A DNA stretch of 64,000 bases. It comes from JAHIVB01 sp964574705 (lineage in GTDB: Bacteria; Bacillota_I; Bacilli_A; Izemoplasmatales; Hujiaoplasmataceae). Made by a program: the position numbers and the translations under genes. Of the stretch, positions 59,101-64,000 are shown piece by piece (the stretch's first letter is position 1; each line of letters starts with the position of its first letter). The notes beneath the pieces were generated by a model. That model searched no databases. It was not told the origin of the DNA and was given only the letters and a program-made list of their open reading frames with translations. The stretch lies in NCBI GenBank assembly GCA_964574705.1, contig CAZNOO010000005.1:39440-103439 (forward strand), written 5' to 3'.

Positions 59101-60411
59101 TTAGGATTCAGTATTTTTAGGTTGTCCTTTCCTAATGAGAGGTAAAATATAATTCCACTTTTCTGTTCCATCCCTCGGTTTCAAGAATCGCGATAAGAAA
59201 GGCGCAAAGACAGCGGCGATGAATCCAGCCGCGAATCCATTATTGTATAAATCAAATCCGCCTTGGAAGGATAGTGCAAGTGGCGTAATCATGACGTGAA
59301 CAAATCCAACGACGATTCCGACCAAGAAACCGTATTGTCCGGCAATCGGAGCGATTCCGGTAACGAACAAAACGGCTAAAATGGATCCGCTCGTCCATTC
59401 GATCGGCGTGAATTCAATCGCAAGGATGGCCCCGAGAACAACCGGAAATGAATTGAGTGGGTGTTTTCCAAAAGCAGAAAAGCCAAGGATTGTAAATATC
59501 GCGCCCATGACGGGACCGTTAATATTAATTCCTAGAATGAGTACAATAACAATCGAAAACAGCCCCATGATTCCGATATTTAATAGCGTAACGTCAATAC
59601 CAACTTCTTCAAAAAAATCTGTAAGTAATCGACCGGACTTTTTGAATATTTTATAGTAGTGATTAAACACGGACTTATTTTCTAAAAGTGCCAAGAAAAT
59701 AAAAAGAAGTGAGATGATGAGAGTCGCTACCAATAAGACTTCGTGGTAAGCACTGCTCATGAGGTCATTACGAACAATCTCATATCCGAAAGAAGCTAGT
59801 ACTCCCGTCACAATCATCGACAACACGCCCATCGAAAAACCAGTGTTATAGAGATTGTACCCTTGATGGAATTTCATTGAAAATGTATTGAATGCAGGTA
59901 AAACGAACCCGATTGCGATACCTACCACAATCCCCAAAATGATTCCAGTGGCTAAATGAAACCCAGCACCGAAGATCATGAAACTTGTAACTGGCGAGAT
60001 TCCAGAAGACAAAAGAAAAACCAAAACATGGCTTTTTAAACTCGTTTTGGATGCTTTTGCATATAAAAAGATACCTAAGTAAATCGGAAGTGCATTGTAC
60101 AAATTCTTTCCGAACAAAGAGAACCCTGCAATTGTAAACAGGCAAGCGAAGATTCCTCCACTAAACTCAACCTTCATCCATTTTAAAATTAAAATGTTGA
60201 GTCCGGTTGTTGTCAGTAAATTGAAAATGGTCGCAGACATTCCGCCGATCAACAGATAATCAGTCAACAGGATTGAAGACGAAGTAAAAATGTTTTTATA
60301 TCCTGCCAAGATATCTGAAAGAGGTTCCAATGTAAAAAGCAGAATAAATAAAAGAATGTAAACAGATGTAAATAGATAAGTATAAAATCTTTTCTTTCTA
60401 ACAGTGTCCAT
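59101..60411 (-). CDS. DUF1576-type integral membrane protein
   Basis: The 436-residue protein has 12 or so hydrophobic segments and an internal repeat: the block 'AGFSLFGKNLYNALPIYLGIFLYAK' (about 93-117) recurs as 'LGFSAFGKHPLNSFPVVLGAIL', and 'FHQGYNLYNTGFSMG' recurs as 'FQGGFDLYNNGFAAG'. This inverted or direct repeat of two halves, each with a Gly-rich loop, fits the DUF1576 family of probable transporters. GGAGAC precedes the ATG at 60411; a minus-strand TATAAT lies at 60487-60492. Confidence 0.75.
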   Translation of the reverse strand: MDTVRKKRFYTYLFTSVYILLFILLFTLEPLSDILAGYKNIFTSSSILLTDYLLIGGMSATIFNLLTTTGLNILILKWMKVEFSGGIFACLFTIAGFSLFGKNLYNALPIYLGIFLYAKASKTSLKSHVLVFLLSSGISPVTSFMIFGAGFHLATGIILGIVVGIAIGFVLPAFNTFSMKFHQGYNLYNTGFSMGVLSMIVTGVLASFGYEIVRNDLMSSAYHEVLLVATLIISLLFIFLALLENKSVFNHYYKIFKKSGRLLTDFFEEVGIDVTLLNIGIMGLFSIVIVLILGININGPVMGAIFTILGFSAFGKHPLNSFPVVLGAILAIEFTPIEWTSGSILAVLFVTGIAPIAGQYGFLVGIVVGFVHVMITPLALSFQGGFDLYNNGFAAGFIAAVFAPFLSRFLKPRDGTEKWNYILPLIRKGQPKNTES

Positions 60412-60550
60412 TTGTAGTCTCCAATTCTAAAAAGTAGGTGCGATTTTAGATGAGGCAATCAATTACACATTGTTTAATTAATTCACATTATACAAGATTT
60501 TTAATAAGTTTCATAGAACTCATGAAAAAACAATTTCTTTTTTTGGACAA

Positions 60551-60585
60551 AAAAAATGTCAAACCTTGGAAAGGAATGGCATTTT
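60551..60585 (-). terminator. weak terminator after the glycosyltransferase gene
   Basis: On the minus strand AAAATG/CATTTT with an interrupted stem and eight T residues. Confidence 0.4.
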
Positions 60586-61642
60586 AAAGTTTGGAAGTTG
60601 TATGTTTCTTATGCTTTTTAAATACCCAATGCTTCTGAATGAAATAACTTCCAATGAAGAGAAGACTATCCACAATGATTTTAATGATTGTTAGATGAAT
60701 GGGGATAAAAGACAATAGATATACAAAAGTGAAGCTTAAAACCAATTGAACCACATAGAGGGATGCATACCTTCTGAATTGTCGCTTGATGGAACTGAAG
60801 TTTCTGAAACTCCAAATTCTGTTAATCAAGAAATTGAAGATTCCAGAGACAAGTCTTGCGACGAGGGTCGCAATCAGTACCATTCGAAAGAGATTATCGT
60901 TTAAAATCATCGTCAAAATCGTAAAGAGTCCTAAATCAACAAGAGCACTCATCAGTGATGAAAGCCCAAACTTAATGGGCTCTTTATAAATCCGAACCGA
61001 ATCAAGGAAAGGTTTGAAGTGAGAAGAAGAGTTTGAATTGATATATACAGTGGAAATTGGGATATGAGTGATGGTTGTGCCAGCCTTGGCAACACTCATC
61101 AAAAAGTTCATTTCATAATCATATCTATTTTCAGGAATTCTTAAAGCTTCCTCTGTAAGAGAAACAGGAATTCCTCTTAACCCAGTTTGAGTGTCTAAGC
61201 AAGTCATCCCAGTGGATGCTTTAAAATAGAAAGAAGAAAACGCATTTCCAAACCGGCTCTTGAAAGGAACCAATTTGTTTTTTAAATCTCTTGAACCTAA
61301 AACCAAAGATTCTGGATTTAAATCCAATCCCAGAGACACATTTTGAATGTCTTGGGATGTGTGTTGGCCGTCTGCGTCGCACGTTATGAATCCATTGATG
61401 AATTCATAGTGAGTGGAAGCGTATTTGATTCCGGTTTTGATTGCGGCACCTTTTCCTTTATTGACTGGATGGCGCAAAATTACGCAACCTAGTTTTTCAA
61501 GTCCATTGAAGAGAGGTAAATAGTCTTCTTTGCTACCGTCATCCACGATGACGATTTGATGGAAGTTCAAGGCTATGAGCTCATCAACCAGAATATTCAG
61601 TTTTTGATCGGGAAGATACGCCGGTATGATGATTACATTCAT
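60584..61642 (-). CDS. glycosyltransferase family 2 fused to GtrA-like flippase domain
   Basis: The 352-residue protein has a GT-A domain with 'VVDDGSKED'-type loop ('IVDDGSKED', about 33-41), the DXD-like 'TCDADGQH' (about 88-95) and 'GLRGIPVSLTEEAL'. The C-terminal 125 residues are four membrane helices matching the GtrA family ('MSALVDLGLFTIL', 'FLINRIWSFRNF', 'QKHWVFKKHKK'). Such fusions build and translocate polyprenyl-linked sugars for surface glycans or glycolipids. Confidence 0.87.
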   Translation of the reverse strand: MNVIIIPAYLPDQKLNILVDELIALNFHQIVIVDDGSKEDYLPLFNGLEKLGCVILRHPVNKGKGAAIKTGIKYASTHYEFINGFITCDADGQHTSQDIQNVSLGLDLNPESLVLGSRDLKNKLVPFKSRFGNAFSSFYFKASTGMTCLDTQTGLRGIPVSLTEEALRIPENRYDYEMNFLMSVAKAGTTITHIPISTVYINSNSSSHFKPFLDSVRIYKEPIKFGLSSLMSALVDLGLFTILTMILNDNLFRMVLIATLVARLVSGIFNFLINRIWSFRNFSSIKRQFRRYASLYVVQLVLSFTFVYLLSFIPIHLTIIKIIVDSLLFIGSYFIQKHWVFKKHKKHTTSKL

Positions 61643-61674
61643 GATTTTCCTCTAATTTTTATTAATATTTAAAT

Positions 61675-62064
61675 TTAAGATTTTTTCTTGAATAAAAAAA
61701 CAATATATATCACAAAACCACTGATTAACAATGCTCCGCCAATCGTAAAGAATACATTGACAAGACCTACTTCAGTGCCATAGATATCGAATACACCATG
61801 AAGCAAAAAACCAATTACCAGTGTAAACAGTCCCATTCTCCAAAGATTTTTTGCGACGTATCCAGGATGAGGGATTTTAAAAAGTAGAAGTGAAACTAGT
61901 GTACCGCCGATGAAAGGAATCAAAAATGCAAATTCCATGTATCTTGATCCGATTCCATGCGCGAAGAGCGAATAAACGATATTGAAAATGACAAGAAATG
62001 CACTAAAGGCAAGATAACGTAATCCGAGTTTAAACTTAAGTTTATTATCTTCTGATATAGACAC
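61675..62064 (-). CDS. small four-helix membrane protein
   Basis: The 129-residue protein has four hydrophobic segments and a 'SKKK'-type basic C-terminus. The start is GTG at 62064, with GGGAG just before it; a longer frame reaching 62280 runs on through the phosphodiester glycosidase gene in another frame and is rejected. It overlaps that gene by 20 bases and is 32 bases before the glycosyltransferase, so all three are probably one operon. Family unknown. Confidence 0.65.
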   Translation of the reverse strand: MSISEDNKLKFKLGLRYLAFSAFLVIFNIVYSLFAHGIGSRYMEFAFLIPFIGGTLVSLLLFKIPHPGYVAKNLWRMGLFTLVIGFLLHGVFDIYGTEVGLVNVFFTIGGALLISGFVIYIVFLFKKKS

Positions 62065-63037
62065 AGTCTCCCACCTTCCTTTCGTCGCCTTCACTTGGGT
62101 GATTGATGACTTCGCCATCAAACCACATGGTCGCGGAACCGCCACCATCGAAGTTATATGCTTGAGTACAACCCAAAGACACCATGATGTCTGCGAGTTC
62201 TTCAATGTCAGCGCCATGGGATTCCGTCGTTCTACCATCAACGCAGACAAACATGAAATGATTGGGTCCGACGTATCCAAAAGCAGATCGAGGGTTATTT
62301 ACTGCATCCCTGTCCAAACCATCGTTAACACTTGCGACGGAAACACCATCTTTAATCAGAACCGGCCCGAAAGACCATAATTGCCAAGCACCGTCATCTA
62401 CAACATCTTGTAAGGAAGTTCCTTCCTCTGCAAAAGAAACGACAGTTCCATTTTCAAAGAGTGCAATCGCATCTCTGTAACTAGCGGAAGATCTTAAAAC
62501 CATTCCGTTTCGGATGACATAACCCGAACTGTAATGACTAGCGTAATCTGAATTAATTGCGAAGATGGCATCGTGCTCCAAAGCCATCGTAGAAACGGCT
62601 TGGACGACGTTTGTACCACCGAATGTGTTATAAGCAAGTCCAGCCAAAATCGTGTAAGGGTGATTGACCACAACGTCCGCTACAAAGACATCGGAATTCG
62701 TTGCCCGGATTTGATAAACCGTAATCAACTCAGAATCAGTATAATATGATCCAATTACAGTTCCTAATTCCAATACACTGGGAACTTCTCCAGGATAGAC
62801 AAGGGCTTCCGTCGTGGTGGTAACGACTTCTGTTGTCGTGATGTCCGTTCCAGAAGTTGTAATGATAGAATCTATGGTTGTCGTTGTAATGGTTGTGGTC
62901 GTCGTCACAGGGGGCTCTACATAGAATCCTCCATGCGGAATGACAAACTCAAATAGAAGTACAAATGTTGTGAACAAAAAGAGAATGATGAAATAACCGA
63001 AGACCCATGGAAAGGTTTTTTTAGGACTCAATGGCAT
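62045..63037 (-). CDS. membrane-anchored phosphodiester glycosidase (NAGPA domain)
   Basis: The 330-residue protein has one N-terminal membrane helix (about 10-32), a Thr-rich spacer with runs of TTTT (about 42-77), and a C-terminal NAGPA-type domain: 'AINSDYASHYSSGYVIRNG' (about 165-183), 'NNPRSAFGYVGPNHFMFVCVDGR' and the signature end 'LGCTQAYNFDGGGSATMWFDG' (about 291-311). This family removes phosphodiester-linked sugars on the cell surface or in exopolysaccharide metabolism. Confidence 0.85.
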   Translation of the reverse strand: MPLSPKKTFPWVFGYFIILFLFTTFVLLFEFVIPHGGFYVEPPVTTTTTITTTTIDSIITTSGTDITTTEVVTTTTEALVYPGEVPSVLELGTVIGSYYTDSELITVYQIRATNSDVFVADVVVNHPYTILAGLAYNTFGGTNVVQAVSTMALEHDAIFAINSDYASHYSSGYVIRNGMVLRSSASYRDAIALFENGTVVSFAEEGTSLQDVVDDGAWQLWSFGPVLIKDGVSVASVNDGLDRDAVNNPRSAFGYVGPNHFMFVCVDGRTTESHGADIEELADIMVSLGCTQAYNFDGGGSATMWFDGEVINHPSEGDERKVGDCVYIRR

Positions 63038-63176
63038 AAGTTTCTTCCTTAATCAAATATGGAATGTTGAAGTTCAGTGTCTGCTTATGCAAAACACACC
63101 GCTTGAACGAATTCGTTCGCGGTGTCGCTTGAAGCAATTGTAATTTTTGATCTTTCGGTAATCTTTCCTTTTCCAT
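63021..63176 (-). CDS. small basic ORF coupled to the glycosidase
   Basis: The 51-residue ORF starts at ATG 63176 with AGGGAG eight bases upstream; a longer frame to 63203 lacks a site. It is Lys/Gln-rich at the N-terminus ('MEKERLPKDQKLQLLQ') and overlaps the glycosidase start by 17 bases. Its DNA holds an inverted repeat ACACCGC/GCGGTGT (63094-63125). It could be a leader ORF or a small protein; no homologue recognised. Confidence 0.4.
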   Translation of the reverse strand: MEKERLPKDQKLQLLQATPRTNSFKRCVLHKQTLNFNIPYLIKEETYAIES

Positions 63177-63511
63177 AAAAGTACTCCCTTTTTGTTTGTT
63201 CAAAATATTATAGCATTTATTGCCTGAAATCGAAAGTGATTTTACCTCACATGCATCATTGATAAGCCTATTTTAGCGGTGGAGTATGATATTTCTGTGA
63301 ATGTTGAGAGGTGATTGAATGATTCTTTCAATTTTAAACTTCGATTCAAATTGTTTAATCAAAATATTTCTTTTTTCTATTTTAATATTTTCATTATTTA
63401 CTAATTGTGATATGATTCTAATGGAAATAAATTTATTATTCTATTCTTTATTCAAACCAGAAACAATATACCATTTAAGAATGAGATAAAAAAAATAAAT
63501 AGGAGAAAATA
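63177..63511. other. AT-rich intergenic region with a possible small ORF
   Basis: Between divergent genes. A 56-codon ORF (63319-63489, plus strand) starts after GAGAGGTGA and encodes a hydrophobic stretch 'CLIKIFLFSILIFSLFTNC'; base composition is extreme, and support is weak. A TATGAT at 63411-63416 may be the -10 of the next gene. Confidence 0.3.
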
Positions 63512-64000
63512 ATGAAAAATGACAAATCTTGGGTTTTAACAGTAGAAGAAAAGGTATTTAACATCGAGTACAATCCAAAGTCACTTTCTGGAAGAAACAA
63601 AGTGATGGTGAACGGAAGCCCTGAAAAATTGAAAGTCACATTTATGACGGGGTTTGCTGGATTGGATCAGGAACTCTATTTAGGCGGAAAAGTCGCTCAT
63701 TTTGTTTTAAAGAACGGTAAAGCTGATTTGGCGATTGATGGATACTTCCTTGATAGTAAAGAAGCATACATTCCACTTCCAGGCGTCCCGAAGTGGGTTT
63801 GGCTGTTTGTCGTTGCTTGTATCGGCATTCCAGTTTATACTTTAGGTGGAGCGGTACCGGTTTTGATTGCAATGGGGGCGATTGCAATTTGCGTTAAAAT
63901 TTCAATTTCTACAAAGTTCAACACAATCATTAAAGCTTTGATTTGTACAGTGGTTACAGGAGCGGCTTGGGGCTTTATCTACATATTCGTACAATGGGCT
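63512..64000 (+). CDS. FAIM-like domain membrane protein (partial, runs off window)
   Basis: The first 163 residues. The N-terminal part ('WVLTVEEKVFNIEYNPKSLSGRNKVMVNG', about 6-34) resembles the FAIM1-type beta domain, and is followed by membrane helices from about residue 90 ('WVWLFVVACIGIPVYTLGGAV'). AGGAG precedes ATG 63512 by six bases. No stop codon before the window end, so length and C-terminus are unknown. Function unknown. Confidence 0.65.
   Translation, partial: MKNDKSWVLTVEEKVFNIEYNPKSLSGRNKVMVNGSPEKLKVTFMTGFAGLDQELYLGGKVAHFVLKNGKADLAIDGYFLDSKEAYIPLPGVPKWVWLFVVACIGIPVYTLGGAVPVLIAMGAIAICVKISISTKFNTIIKALICTVVTGAAWGFIYIFVQWA

Noticed and set aside
1..64000. TGA read as Trp as in Mycoplasma
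   Set aside because: Several genes end in TGA at the expected family length (for example 4667-4669 and 6849-6851) and TGG is used for conserved Trp residues.

Overview
The window looks like a chromosomal segment of a low-GC Gram-positive-type bacterium, close to the Bacillota/Mycoplasmatota border (an Izemoplasma/Acholeplasma-like lineage would fit). The support is AT-rich, Lys/Ile-rich coding, strong Shine-Dalgarno sites with frequent TTG and GTG starts, TGA used as a stop (for example at 6849-6851), lipobox lipoproteins with Thr-rich linkers, and no outer-membrane genes. The exact taxon is inference.

Layout. 1-8.5 kb: two acetyltransferases, DUF998 and DUF819 membrane proteins, an MFS transporter, a PfkB-type kinase and a cytoplasmic 5'-nucleotidase-family enzyme. 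8.7-26.7 kb: one long, tightly packed plus-strand purine-catabolism operon. It holds mocA; a YgfM/XdhD-type molybdenum hydroxylase split into three subunits; an unknown membrane protein; an XdhC-family maturation factor; a small P-loop NTPase; a HyuA-like cyclic amidohydrolase; a second, classical xanthine dehydrogenase triad; adenine deaminase; two fold-type-II PLP enzymes; YgeY; and YgeW. A guanine deaminase-like gene lies 1 kb further on. Together these can deaminate adenine and guanine, hydroxylate the purine ring, open it and process ureido/amino-acid products anaerobically. The E. coli-type YgeX lyase is absent and two different PLP enzymes take its place. 26.9-40.9 kb: lipoprotein, exonuclease III, a small arsenic operon (permease, thioredoxin-like, ArsC), TraX-like protein, NAD(P)HX repair enzyme, gamma-carbonic-anhydrase-like protein, HD hydrolase, alpha-toroid protein, MFS, tRNA-Pro, amidase, an exported repeat protein, MscS channel and tRNA-Val.

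40.9-54.3 kb, immediately downstream of tRNA-Val, is a visibly more AT-rich accessory region and gene graveyard. It contains a frameshifted phage terminase-small-subunit-like gene and a truncated ParB/methylase; a secreted protein with a large ABC exporter, flanked by 30-bp direct repeats; truncated TPR proteins; an Abi/HEPN fragment; a cysteine-peptidase-like secreted protein with a lipoprotein; four copies of an exactly 82-bp repeat; an intact-looking hipBA module; and a frameshifted AbrB/RelE pair. The most intriguing structure follows hipA. A second copy of the hip operator/promoter architecture (two 16-bp palindromes 41 bp apart, TTGCAT-N17-TATGAT) faces about five 20-bp tandem repeats and then a terminator, which predicts an untranslated repeat RNA under HipB control.

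54.6-64 kb: flotillin-like SPFH protein with a structured leader, a large lipoprotein gene interrupted by an in-frame TAA, a small membrane protein, then minus-strand genes for a DUF1576 membrane protein, a glycosyltransferase-2/GtrA fusion, a small membrane protein and a phosphodiester glycosidase. A partial FAIM-like membrane protein runs off the right edge.
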